From NCBI RefSeq assembly GCF_016836705.1, contig NZ_JAFCGY010000012.1, positions 99,090 to 163,089 of the forward strand: a stretch of DNA of 64,000 bases. Reading direction: 5' to 3'. Under the pieces are notes generated by a model. That model did not search any database and was not told the origin of the DNA. It saw only the letters and a program-made list of their open reading frames with translations. A program made the translations under genes and the position numbers. The DNA is from Mesorhizobium caraganae (GTDB lineage Bacteria > Pseudomonadota > Alphaproteobacteria > Rhizobiales > Rhizobiaceae). Below, one piece after another: positions 1-8,466 of this stretch; position 1 is the stretch's first letter, and every line of letters starts with the position of its first letter.

Positions 1-941
1 GCGGTGATCTTGTGCTGGTCTTTCAGGAATCCCGCAGTGTCCTTGAGGATTTTCGCAACGGCGCTCTTCTCACCGCCGCCCAGCCATTTGTCGGACACCT
101 GTTCGTCGAGCGGCGGAACGACCGTCGTCTTCAGCTGCTCCGAATTCTCGGCAGCCGTGCCGCCCTGCAATTTGGCGATCAGCTTGGCGCTCTCCGACTC
201 CGGCCCCCATGCCGCCGGGTTGGTCAGGTAGGCCGTGTTGTAGCCGTCGATCAGCCGGACATACTGGCCGAGGAAGTCGGGATTGGCCTTGGCGAAGTCG
301 CCGGTCACGACCAGCGCGCCGAAAGTCGGCGCGCCACGATCGGCGACCTGACCGGCTGTGAGCAGGATCTTGCCGTCCTTCTTGAGTTCGGAGAGTGCTG
401 GATCCCAGACGAAGGCCCCGTCAATGTCGCCGCGCTTCCAGGCGGCGACGATCTCGGGCTGCGGAATGGCGATGACCTGGGTTTCCTTCTCCGAAATGCC
501 TTCCTGTTTGAGGACGGCGAGAAGCTGATAATGGTCGGTCGATACGGGTGCTGCGGCAAGCTTCTTGCCGCGCAGGTCGGCCGGTGACTTGATATCGGGC
601 CGCACCACGAGAGCTTCGCCGTCACGGGAGACCGAGGAGATGTAGAACGCCTTCACGTCGATGCCCCTGCTGACGGCAGCGGCGAACGGGCTCGATCCGA
701 CATCGCCGATCTGGACGTCGCCGGATGCGATGGCGGCGAAAATGTCGGCGCCGGAATTGAAGCGGCGGAATTCGATTTTCCAGCCCGTCTTCTTGGCAAG
801 ATCGCCATTGGCGATGCCAAGATTATAGGGATTGGCGCCGGTCTGGTAGGCGATGACGACTTTCTTGTCGTCGGCATGCGCTGCGGCGGACGTGGCCGCT
901 ATGGCAAGCCCGACAAGGGCGGCGGAAATCAGTTTTCGCAT
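1..941 (-). CDS. tauA: Taurine/sulfonate ABC transporter substrate-binding protein (TauA-like), C-terminus cut by window edge
   Basis: The minus-strand frame opens with MRKLISAALVGLAIAATSAA, a typical Sec signal peptide ending in AHA-DDKK, and stays open to base 1 (313 codons). The mature part has the features of the TauA/SsuA periplasmic family: an N-terminal VVIAYQTGANPYN strand, the segment IGDVGSSPFAAAVSRGI, and a hinge-type YNTAYLTNPAAWG stretch. It should bind taurine or a related alkanesulfonate in the periplasm and deliver it to an inner-membrane permease that would lie outside the window. The last few residues are missing. A second, different TauABC-type importer sits at 6.8-9.9 kb, so this is not the binding protein of that operon. 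Family is sure; ligand is inferred from the family. Confidence 0.85.
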   Translation of the reverse strand, partial: MRKLISAALVGLAIAATSAAAHADDKKVVIAYQTGANPYNLGIANGDLAKKTGWKIEFRRFNSGADIFAAIASGDVQIGDVGSSPFAAAVSRGIDVKAFYISSVSRDGEALVVRPDIKSPADLRGKKLAAAPVSTDHYQLLAVLKQEGISEKETQVIAIPQPEIVAAWKRGDIDGAFVWDPALSELKKDGKILLTAGQVADRGAPTFGALVVTGDFAKANPDFLGQYVRLIDGYNTAYLTNPAAWGPESESAKLIAKLQGGTAAENSEQLKTTVVPPLDEQVSDKWLGGGEKSAVAKILKDTAGFLKDQHKIT

Positions 942-1535
942 GGGACCTTAATCCTTTTGAACAGAGGGCACAGCCTCGATTGCTGACCGAGGGGCCTTGG
1001 ATTAAAGTCCACTGATATTATAGACTTAGATAGAAATGAAATTCCGAAAACCGCTCCGCGATTGAAAAAGAAATCGCGCTGGGGCTGTCGTCCTACGACA
1101 TTCACACGCAAAATCCGTAGTGCCTACCGTCTCATGGATTGCCTGGAAGAAGCGTCTTTGAATGCTCGAGGTAGGCGGAGGGGCATTTCATGATGCCTTG
1201 TCCGCCGTTCCACAGCTTCCATACGGACGTCTGCGGCGTAGGTTGCGGTCGAGAACAGTCCTGCCGCTACCACCAGCGTCGTCGCCAGTGCCGTCCTCCA
1301 ACCGGCCCAGGCCGCATTGCAATCGTCATGTCAGTCAACTCCTGATGTTTATCCTTATCAGCCGGTGGCGGACGTCCCCCGCCCTGTTCGACTCTCCGGC
1401 GATCCAATTGTCAGGAAAGCAGTTTTGCTTCGAAATGCCCATCGGCGGCGAATGCGAACGGTCTTGTTTCCGAACGATTGACCCTAGGAAAACGCGTTCC
1501 AGCCGCGCTGAACAGGGAGCCCCGCAACAAAAAAT
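942..1535. other. Intergenic region upstream of the TauA-like gene
   Basis: About 590 bases with no credible gene. The first 150 bases upstream of the TauA-like start are AT-richer than the surroundings and probably hold its promoter; no clear -35/-10 pair could be assigned. Short frames here have no recognisable protein features. Confidence 0.4.
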
Positions 1536-1560
1536 GGCCGGGCTCGAATGCGGCCCGGCC
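1536..1560 (-). terminator. Rho-independent terminator candidate for the minus strand
   Basis: Stem arms GGCCGGG (1536-1542) and CCCGGCC (1554-1560) enclose an 11-base loop. An A-run at 1528-1534 becomes a U-run on the minus strand directly after the stem. It lies about 80 bases downstream of the stop of the broken oxygenase gene at 1643, so it probably ended that gene before it decayed. Confidence 0.6.
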
Positions 1561-1642
1561 AAAAGAAGGGTCAAAACCTTCAGAGGGGAACACCGTCCGG
1601 CGGAATGGGAGGAAACCGCCGGACGATTTTGCCTGTTTGATC

Positions 1643-2013
1643 TTATTTCAAAGCCTTGGCGACGAATGACATTCCAAAGAAAGCGTGAAACGGCAAAAAT
1701 TCGTGCTCCGTATTGCCGCAAGCCTCACGAGCGCGCTGCTCCGGACTCGAGAAGATCGGCATAGTGGCGGCGTGCCACGTCGGGGTGTGAACGCAGGCGG
1801 CTCTTGAGCACGTTTGGTGTCGACATCGCGGAACAACGGGTTGTCCGGATCGCTCGCCGGTCCGCGCGCCTCGGCCGTCAGCTCTTCCGGCAGGCTCAGA
1901 AGCGGTATGGTCGCATCGAGCCGCGCGCTGAAGAAGAAGGGAACCGAAATCCGTTCGACGCCGGCGGGCGGCGTCACCACACGATGAACGGTGGCGCGCA
2001 GATAGCCCTCTAA
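1643..2013 (-). pseudogene. C-terminal remnant of an isopenicillin-N-synthase-type 2-oxoglutarate/Fe(II) oxygenase, frameshifted
   Basis: The minus strand reads GYLRATVHRVVTPPAG then VERISVPFFFSARLDATIPL, the end of the double-stranded beta-helix in isopenicillin N synthase-like oxygenases (the RATVHRV and RISVPFF segments). Near 1818-1822 the frame is lost by about one base; the next frame continues with NVLKSRLRSHPDVARRHYAD, the usual C-terminal helix, and ends at TAA 1645-1643. The first two thirds of the gene, including the HxD iron ligands, are absent, with a breakpoint near 2013. The gene is dead by truncation plus frameshift. Such oxygenases often sit beside ABC importers, which fits the TauA-like neighbour, but the substrate is unknown. 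Confidence 0.7.
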
Positions 2014-2187
2014 GCGGAACTACCCTCCTCCGGCCAACTCATATTTCGTCACCGCATCGATCCAGAATGTCACCGGATCGTGTCGCCGGAAGCAACTGAA
2101 CCGCTTGCGCAAGCCGGGGCCTGCCTCCGGATGCTCTGGCAGGCCTTTCGCGGGGAGCACCATCGCCGCGGCAGCCGTGTAGGCTCG

Positions 2188-2430
2188 ATGGTCGGCTTCA
2201 TGGCGGGCCTGATCCCCTGCCCAATGACACTGTTCGCAATGACGTTCGCTATCACGCGCGGCGTCCCGCAGGCAGGTGTCGCCTTCGCGGTGACGATGAT
2301 GCTGGGGGTGGCCTGTACGCTCTCCGTCGGCCATGTTCTTCCGCCAGCAGCTTGTTAGACTCCTGGAAACGCGGCCAGGCGTAGTGGATGCGATCACAGG
2401 GCTATTCAACTTCTGGCGAGACTTGTCCTG
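2188..2430 (+). pseudogene. C-terminal remnant of a nickel/cobalt efflux transporter (NicO/RcnA-like)
   Basis: The plus strand encodes GLIPCPMTLFAMTFAITRGV and AGVAFAVTMMLGVACTLS, two membrane segments with the GL(I)PCP motif typical of the C-terminal half of NicO/RcnA metal transporters. At about 2328 the frame shifts; another frame continues FFRQQLVRLLETRPGVVDAI and ends at TGA 2428-2430, as expected for the last helix of this family. The N-terminal half is missing. It can only be a decayed fragment. Confidence 0.6.
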
Positions 2431-2944
2431 ATCATCGTCGCGTGGAATGCGATTGTTTCCGGATGAACGCGAGTGCGGCTTATCGGCGTAGGAGAAGCCC
2501 TCCACGGCGGCGTGCTCGATTCAGACGGGATGGGTGGGGACTTCTCCCCACCCTGTCGCCTGAGACGCGCACTCAGTACAAAGCGCACGGTGAAGATGCG
2601 GGCTGGTGGTAAAGAAATGGTTAGCCTCATCGCACCTTGTAGCGCGCTCCGTCTCGAAGGCAGCTTTCTGCCTCTCGAACGCTACGATCTAACTCTTAGC
2701 TCCTGCACTTTTGCGGTGATGTCGGCCAGCCGCGCCTTCAAGTCCGCGACGATCGACAGCAGCACCATTACCTCGTCGGGAATGGCCGTTGCAGTCGCTT
2801 GGCACCTTCCACTCGGCAGGTTTGTCACAGGTGCCGCCCGCGTGGCTTCTCTATCCCTAGAATTTCCGCGCTATTCGGTAGCAACACCATGAAGCTGCGC
2901 TGCTTCATGGGCCTTGGGTGGTTGGTCCCCAGGGTCAAACCTAT
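2431..2944. other. Gene-free stretch with unassigned debris
   Basis: No gene could be supported. On the minus strand between about 2682 and 2790 there is a heptad-like, coding-looking piece (LLSIVADLKARLADITAKVQ) without a usable start; it may be the end of a lost gene. Nothing else is recognised. Confidence 0.35.
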
Positions 2945-3289
2945 TCACGGCTTGGGGTCGGATGGCTTCGCGGCATCCTCTTCGTAATCGAAATCGTCAT
3001 CGATTTCTGGAGTCAACGGTTGCTGTTGACCGTGACGTATTGAAAGGATCACTACTTCTTCATCGGCTAGATCATAATCGAGAAGATAGTCTCCAACCAC
3101 CAATCGATGGGAACCCGGGATCGGCAGGCGATCAAACGTTTTACCCATCTCTGGAAACCGAGCCAGATTCTTACGGGCCTCAGTCATTCTGTCGACGAAT
3201 GCCTTGGCTGCTTTCTGGCTGTGCTTCTGAAGATAGGCGGCTTCCCGTCGAAGATAGGCGCGGGCGTCTCCCGACAAGCGCACCTTCAT
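2945..3289 (-). CDS. ParE/RelE-family toxin of a type II toxin-antitoxin module
   Basis: A 114-residue basic protein with the RelE/ParE fold pattern: an N-terminal strand MKVRLSGDARAYL, two amphipathic helices with HSQKAAKAFVDRM, the FPEMGKTFDRLPIPGSHRLV turn, and the final strand pair with VVILSIRHG. Family members either block DNA gyrase (ParE) or cleave mRNA (RelE); the FPEMG...R.L.VGDYLLDYDL pattern and the HGQ ending resemble ParE more. The tail DFDYEEDAAKPSDPKP is an acidic extension beyond the usual ~100 residues. Its ATG overlaps the antitoxin stop, so the two are translationally coupled. It lies in a debris field, typical for plasmid or island addiction modules. Confidence 0.8.
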   Translation of the reverse strand: MKVRLSGDARAYLRREAAYLQKHSQKAAKAFVDRMTEARKNLARFPEMGKTFDRLPIPGSHRLVVGDYLLDYDLADEEVVILSIRHGQQQPLTPEIDDDFDYEEDAAKPSDPKP

Positions 3290-3549
3290 CAGGCGACCTT
3301 GCGACTGACGATTTCGTGAATCTCTTGCAGAACGTCATCCATGTCATGGGAATCACCATTGGCCACTTGCTCCCGCCCCTTTCTGACAGCGAGAATGTCG
3401 GCTCCTTCGCCTGCAAGGTATAATTTCAGCGCCCTGACCATCACCCAGCTGCGAGATCTGTCACAGGTTACAGCAATCTGCTCAATTGCAGCCAGGATTT
3501 CCTCCGGCAAGCGGATGGTGATTGGATCGGAAAGATTTGGCTTAGGCAT
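3289..3549 (-). CDS. Ribbon-helix-helix antitoxin (CopG/ParD type) paired with the ParE-like toxin
   Basis: The 86-residue protein starts MPKPNLSDPITIRLPEEILA, a standard RHH beta-strand (PITIRLP) followed by helices with TCDRSRSWVMVRALKLYLAG. The C-terminal half is the flexible toxin-neutralising arm. An upstream in-frame start at 3645 exists, but ATG 3549 has GGAGGT seven bases ahead and begins exactly at the RHH strand, so it is preferred. Its stop overlaps the toxin start. The RHH dimer should repress its own promoter through the palindrome at 3561-3585. Confidence 0.8.
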   Translation of the reverse strand: MPKPNLSDPITIRLPEEILAAIEQIAVTCDRSRSWVMVRALKLYLAGEGADILAVRKGREQVANGDSHDMDDVLQEIHEIVSRKVA

Positions 3550-3560
3550 TGTTGACCTCC

Positions 3561-3585
3561 ATTTGTAATACACAGTATTACAAAT
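3561..3585 (-). promoter_or_regulatory. Perfect palindromic operator of the toxin-antitoxin operon
   Basis: ATTTGTAATAC (3561-3571) and GTATTACAAAT (3575-3585) form a perfect 11-base inverted repeat with a 3-base ACA centre. It lies 12 bases before the antitoxin ATG and overlaps the expected promoter/leader. RHH antitoxins bind short inverted repeats of this kind, so this is the likely autoregulatory site. Confidence 0.7.
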
Positions 3586-3807
3586 GCGCTTCGTTTGGTC
3601 AATCAAGTTTCGAGAATGGCCCGGCTTAACCGTGTTGTCGCTCACGCGTCTACGTCTCGTTAAACCCCAGGTTAAAGAACCACCGCGACGGCATCCACAG
3701 CCGCGCAGGCTGGAGCGGTTCTAACCGGACCGGCATATGCGATTTTCGCTTGAGAATTTTGGCGATTGCCGTCTCGCGGATAGATCTCGCCCGACGGCTG
3801 AGCGTGC
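3586..3807. other. Spacer between the toxin-antitoxin promoter and an IS91 remnant
   Basis: Nothing recognised apart from the likely promoter region of the antitoxin gene next to 3585. Confidence 0.3.
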
Positions 3808-4000
3808 GTGCTCCACACATGGGGATCAGCGATGACCCACCATCCCCATGTCCACATGATCGTGCCAGGCGGCGGCATCGCGCCGGACGGGAGCCGCTGG
3901 ATATCGTCGCGCCCGGCCTACCTGCTCCCGGTCAGGGTACTCGGCAAGTTGTTCCGCCGCCTGTTCCTCACCCGGCTGGTCGCCCTCCACGACGTCGCGC
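3808..4000 (+). pseudogene. IS91-family transposase fragment
   Basis: The plus strand reads VLHTWGSAMTHHPHVHMIVP followed by GGGIAPDGSRWISSRPAYLL and PVRVLGKLFRRLFLTRLVAL. This is the HHPHVH metal-binding HUH region and following segment of IS91-type Y2 transposases. Neither the N-terminal zinc-binding domain nor the catalytic tyrosines remain. Other scraps of IS91 elements occur at 41.4-41.7 kb. Confidence 0.75.
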
Positions 4001-4171
4001 CATCCCCGACACCAGCCGAAAATCGAAATCCCCATAGCCATCGCCCGTGGCCCGTGGCTTCCTTCCTTGGGGACTTTCGTACGCCTGCCGGCGCCCGAAA
4101 CTCTTATATGGGGATGGTCAACTATGGAGCAGCCAACGTCTCGGCGCAGGCGCTTCCGCGCGTGCCGGCGG

Positions 4172-4333
4172 TTAGGAATTCTTATTGCCGTTCGGATTTG
4201 GTGCCGGTGCCTCTCGCACGTCTCGCGGTGGCGGATCGACATGTTCAAGCTCTGGTGCTTCCTTGTCGCGTCGACGGACAGGTGTCTTCTTCGGGTCGGG
4301 CTTCGGTGGTGGATCTATGATTTTGTTTGCCAT
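4172..4333 (-). CDS. Small proline-rich protein, 53 residues, unknown function
   Basis: Reading from ATG 4333 gives MANKIIDPPPKPDPKKTPVR, then a charged proline-rich body with repeats of DPPP and PAPNPN, ending at TAA 4174-4172. TGGAG lies nine bases before the ATG. There is no signal peptide, membrane segment or known domain. It resembles in style the proline-rich N-terminus encoded at 5469, also on the minus strand, so both may belong to a local group of low-complexity proteins. It is too short for a firm call; the ribosome binding site and biased composition argue for a real gene. Confidence 0.45.
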   Translation of the reverse strand: MANKIIDPPPKPDPKKTPVRRRDKEAPELEHVDPPPRDVREAPAPNPNGNKNS

Positions 4334-4881
4334 ATCGAGTTTCTCCACCCCTGCCGGTCGCGGGGGTAGGCGCCGCTGGATCAGATGGACTGATTTCGCA
4401 GCAGAGGGGACAACCGCTGCAACAGAAAAACCGGATCGCCGGTCTCTTGTTCCCGTGTGCCCGCGGACTTTTCAATTCGCCGCTTGTCCGGCGTCACTGC
4501 ATGGTTGGTGAAATGAGGTTCCGATCCCCTCGCCCAGCCGCGCGGCATGTCTGGCCGTACTGGCAAGCTCGCCGGGCGGTACCCAACCGCCTCTAGTTCC
4601 GGCGATCAAGCCCGAGGTTAGCCGGCAAGCTGGCGCAGCAAGACTAATGCCAGCGATTATTTCCACAAATGGGAAACCACGCAAGCCGTGACGCCCGCAA
4701 GGACTCGGCTAGGTTGCCCGTGCGGCGGACCTGAGTTCCGCCCGGCCGGCGTCATTAGGCAACCTCCCTCGGAGCGACGCCGCCATTCCTCCTTCACAGG
4801 TTGGTGCATTGACTCGCGTGGGGCGCGAGACCTGTTTGCGTTCCGGCATTGCAGGTGTTCACGACGGAGTGCGCCTGATGA
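4334..4881. other. Gene-free stretch
   Basis: No frame in this interval shows domain features, codon bias or a convincing ribosome binding site. The frames overlap one another in several phases, as expected in high-GC non-coding sequence. Confidence 0.35.
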
Positions 4882-5469
4882 TTATTGGATTTGGTCAGGG
4901 CTGCTTCTACCCCTCTGAACTACAACGGTGCCAACGTGTCTTCGACCAGCTTTGTTTGGAAAGACACCTCGAACGCGCGTCCAACGAGGCGGCGGGTCTC
5001 GCTTTTCGCGTCCTGTTGCTTTTCCAACATGGGCACTTCGAAGAAGCCACCTTTTTGCAGCCGCCGACGGCGAGACGGCCGGAAGGGCCTCATTGTCTTT
5101 GCGCCGAACGCCCAGTGGGTGAGTTGCCGGCGACACCGTTTCAACTTCGGGGTGGACTGAAGTTCCTTCATTCGATCGTCGACCGCAGGGCCAAGACGGG
5201 AACATTGAATCGATCGGCGAGGTCACACGTAGGATGCGTCGCCAGCCTGACCTGCTCCAAGGACTGTAACCTTTGCCAATTCGGCTTTGGTCGGCTTCGG
5301 GTTTTGTGACGAAGGCATGCTTCGGCGGGGCTTCGTTTTCATCAGGATTGGGGAGAGGGTTCTCGTCTGGAAGTCTGTCTGGGTCTGGCTCGCGCATGGG
5401 CTTTGGTTGGGGAATCGGCGGCATCGGTATCGGAGCGGGCGCTGGTTCGGGCGTAGGAACAGTGGGCAT
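4882..5469 (-). CDS. Proline-rich low-complexity protein; C-terminal part doubtful
   Basis: ATG 5469 is preceded by GAAGGAGA and opens MPTVPTPEPAPAPIPMPPIP, followed by PxP repeats and acidic PDEN blocks up to about residue 60. This N-terminal region is clearly non-random. In the same phase the frame runs to 4882 (195 residues), but the part after residue ~65 is basic and featureless. The +1 phase instead gives PTKAELAKVTVLGAGQAGDA and stops at 5223, a more protein-like ending, so a frameshift near 5295 is possible. Function unknown; it could be a periplasmic linker-like or DNA-binding low-complexity protein. Confidence 0.4.
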   Translation of the reverse strand: MPTVPTPEPAPAPIPMPPIPQPKPMREPDPDRLPDENPLPNPDENEAPPKHAFVTKPEADQSRIGKGYSPWSRSGWRRILRVTSPIDSMFPSWPCGRRSNEGTSVHPEVETVSPATHPLGVRRKDNEALPAVSPSAAAKRWLLRSAHVGKATGREKRDPPPRWTRVRGVFPNKAGRRHVGTVVVQRGRSSPDQIQ

Positions 5470-5752
5470 AAGATTGTCTCCTTCAGGAAAAAACCGCTGA
5501 ACAGGCCGTCGGTTCCGCGTCACAGTTTTGCAGAAACGTTGGCGGTATTTTGAAGAAGCCCACAGCTTAACCATTCGGCCAACGATGGTCCCCGCGGGCG
5601 TTTCAAGTGCGCCTGAGCTCTCGTACAGGGCCGGGCAGCACGATCGGCGACGTCGTGCCCTTCATCTCGCCCATGCTGGCCTTGCCGGCACGTCACGGCG
5701 CGATAATTTCCGTTAGGGCGTGGGCGCTTCGACCTATCGACAGGAGCCGACC

Positions 5753-6184
5753 ATGAAACACCAAACACTCGACCAACTGCATGCAATCGCAGAAGTTGAA
5801 CCCTTGGCGCCATACTCAACAATGACCCGAAACCAACGGATCGAACGTTGGGCAGAGCTTCTCGAACAAGAGCCCGGGCGATGCCTTGGAGCGCTTACAG
5901 GCACCGAATATCTGAGTCCAGTGACACGTTATGAAACTCGTGGTGGGGGATCGCCAATCACGGTTGCTTTCGAGGATCCGGTATTGCGTGCGCTGGGTCT
6001 GAAAAATGACACATACGGTGAGGCGAAGCGCTTTTTCGAACTCACCGACTGGCAATTGCACGAAATCGTCTGCAGTTGCCATGTCGGTGCGACGATGCAA
6101 GCGGGATGGGCCGCCACTCGAGTCCGCGCGACAATTAGCAGGAACGGGTTTTTTGCTTGGCTGTGGGGGAGGATCGCGGGTTGA
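5753..6184 (+). CDS. Hypothetical protein, 143 residues
   Basis: ATG 5753 is chosen over an in-frame start at 5720 because AGGAG sits eight bases ahead of it. The protein begins MKHQTLDQLHAIAEVEPLAP, is soluble and mixed in composition, and contains the core WAELLEQEPGRCLGALTGTE and a Cys-containing EIVCSCHVGATM segment. It ends in an aromatic, glycine-rich SRNGFFAWLWGRIAG. No known domain is recognised. Codon choice is consistent with a real gene. It stands alone, with no operon partner. Confidence 0.6.
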   Translation: MKHQTLDQLHAIAEVEPLAPYSTMTRNQRIERWAELLEQEPGRCLGALTGTEYLSPVTRYETRGGGSPITVAFEDPVLRALGLKNDTYGEAKRFFELTDWQLHEIVCSCHVGATMQAGWAATRVRATISRNGFFAWLWGRIAG

Positions 6185-6309
6185 TCTAGTCGATTGATTG
6201 AGACAAAGGAGTCCGGCCGAGATTCGATCCTCGATCGTGGCATGCGAGGCTGTCGGGATGCGCACAGGTATCGGCATCGACGTGACGGCATCGGCTTGCG
6301 GCGATCGTT

Positions 6310-6610
6310 TTGGCGCGAAGTTCGCCCCAGAAGCATGTTAGGCGCGCACGGATTATCCTGCTGACTGCCGATGGTCTAGCACCGTGGCGATCATGGCGGC
6401 GACGGCCAAATCCAAGACCTGTGTATAGCCTGGCAGGAGCGTTTCATGGCCGAAGGTGTCGATGGCCTAGTGCGCGACAAGACTCGGCCGCCTGGCATTG
6501 CACCTCTGAAGCCGGGGGTGGTCGACAAGATCGTGGCGCAGACGCTGGAGCCGCCCGATCACGAAGCGACGGTCCGTGCAATGGCGAAAGCGGTCGGCGT
6601 CTTCGGTTGT
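6310..6610 (+). pseudogene. IS630-family transposase remnant, frameshifted
   Basis: The plus strand carries SSPQKHVRRARIILLTADGL in one frame and WQERFMAEGVDGLVRDKTRP then KPGVVDKIVAQTLEPPDHEA in another, the N-terminal helix-turn-helix and linker of IS630-type transposases. At least one frameshift (about 6385) and a short deletion separate the pieces. The DDE catalytic domain is gone, so the copy is inactive. Confidence 0.7.
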
Positions 6611-6639
6611 GAAGACCACACGCGACCACGGTCTTGCGC

Positions 6640-6830
6640 CTCGATCAATTTGCCAAAGCCTATCCGCCCAATTGTCGGGCGGCATGGCGCAGCGTGTGGC
6701 GATCGCCCGCGCGCTCGTGACGAAGCCATGCTTTCTGCTGCTCGACGAGCCGCTGGGGCCCTCGAGGCTCTGACCCGGCTGCGCTTGCAGGACGAGCTTC
6801 AAAGGATCGTCCGGCACGAGGGCCACGATG
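6640..6830 (+). pseudogene. Fragment of a sulfonate/nitrate-type ABC transporter ATPase
   Basis: The ABC signature and Walker B region survive: QLSGGMAQRVAIARALVTKP and FLLLDEPLG, then in a shifted frame LEALTRLRLQDELQRIVRHE. There is no Walker A and no N-terminus. The phase changes at least twice. It is most like SsuB/TauB proteins and may derive from a transporter gene cut by the neighbouring IS630 insertion. It abuts the intact TauB-type gene head-on (opposite strand). Confidence 0.65.
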
Positions 6831-6848
6831 GCGGCTGTCGAGACTGCC

Positions 6849-7679
6849 TCACAAGCCCAAGGGAGAAAGCCGGGGCAAAGTATCCCCTGGCCTGTCGCGG
6901 TGAAGAAGATGCAGGCAATGCTGTTTCAGGCGCATGAACTCGCCCGAGGCGATGATCCCGGTCATGCGCGGCCTCTCGAAAGGCACGCTGATTTCCTCGT
7001 GGATCCGGCCGGGCTGCGCCTGCATGACGATGATCCGGTCGGCGAGCAGCAAGGCTTCGTCGATATCATGGGTGACGAATAGGATCGTCTTGCGGAATTG
7101 CTCCCAGATATCGAGCAGCAACTCCTGCATTCGAAGCCGTGTCAGGGCATCGAGCGCCCCGAAGGGCTCATCCATCAGCAGCAGCCGTGGCTGGTTGACG
7201 AGAACACGCGCGATCTCGACGCGTTGCTGCATGCCGCCGGACAGCTGGCCGGGATAGCGCCCAGCAAAACCGTTCAGACCGACGAGATCGAGCATTTTCT
7301 CCGCCTCGAGACGCCGCTGCCGGCGCTTGACGCCGCGCATCTTGAGGCCGAAAGCGACGTTGTCGCGCGCATTCTTCCACGGAAAGAGTGTGTGGTGCTG
7401 GAAAACGATACCGCGTTCCGGATGGGGGTCTTTTACGGGCTGCCCGTCGACCGAAAGGACGCCGGCAGCTGGCTTGATATGCCCCGCCAAGGCGCCGAGC
7501 AGGGTCGACTTCCCGCAGCCGGACGGCCCCAGAAGACAGACGAATTCTCCGGGAGAGACTTCGAAGCTCGCATCAGTGACGGCTTCGAACGCACTGCTGC
7601 CGCGACCGAGCCGGATCGAAACATGATTGGCCTCGATACGGCCCGTTGCCGCGCGAAAGCTGCGCTGATGGGTCGTCAT
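6849..7679 (-). CDS. TauB/SsuB-type ABC transporter ATP-binding protein
   Basis: The 276-residue ATPase has every canonical motif: Walker A GPSGCGKST, Q-loop VFQHHTLFPW, signature LSGGMQQR, Walker B LLLMDEPFGALD and the H-loop FVTHDIDEA. It closely follows the nitrate/sulfonate/taurine (NitT/TauT) class. ATG 7679 overlaps the permease stop as ATGA, so the upstream in-frame start at 7700 is unlikely. It energises import of the ligand bound by the protein encoded at 8467-9879. It is the last gene of a three-gene operon transcribed away from the Crp-like regulator. Confidence 0.9.
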   Translation of the reverse strand: MTTHQRSFRAATGRIEANHVSIRLGRGSSAFEAVTDASFEVSPGEFVCLLGPSGCGKSTLLGALAGHIKPAAGVLSVDGQPVKDPHPERGIVFQHHTLFPWKNARDNVAFGLKMRGVKRRQRRLEAEKMLDLVGLNGFAGRYPGQLSGGMQQRVEIARVLVNQPRLLLMDEPFGALDALTRLRMQELLLDIWEQFRKTILFVTHDIDEALLLADRIIVMQAQPGRIHEEISVPFERPRMTGIIASGEFMRLKQHCLHLLHRDRPGDTLPRLSPLGL

Positions 7680-8458
7680 TTGCTGTCCTTCGTGTGCCAT
7701 GGAAGAAGTGCCGCCCCTGCCGCTCGCAAGAGGGCGCTGCTTCCCATGCCGAACAGCCCAATCAGGATCATGCCGACGATAATTTCAGGATAGTTTTGCA
7801 GCGTGTAGGATTCCCAGGTGTAGTAACCGATACCGAACTGGCCGGCGATCATCTCGGCTGTGACGAGACAAAACCAGGACGTGCCCATGCCGATGACCAG
7901 GCCCGTGACGATGTTTGGCGCCGCACCTGGAATAATGACCTCCAACAGCATCGCGGTCCGCGTGCTTCCAAGGCTGCGCGCAGAGGCGATCAGCCTTGGA
8001 TCGACGCTTTCCACGCCATGGACGGTGTTGAGCAGGATCGGAAACAATGCGCCCGTAAAGGTGATGAAAATCATCGAGAGTTCCGACGACGAAAACATCA
8101 GAACCGCAAGCGGAATCCAGGCGACGGCCGGGATCGGCCGCAGGAGTTCGAGCGGGGCTTGCAGGAAATCGCCAAGCCACCGTGAGCGACCGATGACGAG
8201 GCCGAGGCCGATACCGATCACGGCGGCGATGCCAAAGCCCGCCAGAACCCTTTCCAGGCTGCTCGATATATGGGCAAAGAACTTGGGCGAGCGCAGGAAC
8301 TCCAACGCTGCCGAGACGACATCCACGGGCAATGGCACATTCTCGAACGTGACAATGCCGAGATTCAGTCTGAGGCTCGATGCGATCTGCCAGAGAATGA
8401 GGCAGATGGCGAGGGATCCGGCCCGGCGCAACCAGCGCCCAAGGTGGAAACGCGTCAT
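7676..8458 (-). CDS. TauC/SsuC-type ABC transporter permease
   Basis: About 260 residues with six predicted membrane helices. The first is GSLAICLILWQIASSLRL; the BPD transport inner-membrane motif lies around LIASARSLGSTRTAMLLEVI, where the EAA loop contacts the ATPase. ATG 8458 follows the binding-protein stop closely; a TTG at 8470 overlapping that stop is the alternative. It has 4-base overlap with the ATPase gene downstream. It forms the inner-membrane channel of the importer. The family is that of alkanesulfonate, taurine and nitrate permeases. Confidence 0.88.
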   Translation of the reverse strand: MTRFHLGRWLRRAGSLAICLILWQIASSLRLNLGIVTFENVPLPVDVVSAALEFLRSPKFFAHISSSLERVLAGFGIAAVIGIGLGLVIGRSRWLGDFLQAPLELLRPIPAVAWIPLAVLMFSSSELSMIFITFTGALFPILLNTVHGVESVDPRLIASARSLGSTRTAMLLEVIIPGAAPNIVTGLVIGMGTSWFCLVTAEMIAGQFGIGYYTWESYTLQNYPEIIVGMILIGLFGMGSSALLRAAGAALLPWHTKDSK

Positions 8459-8466
8459 GGCCAGCC

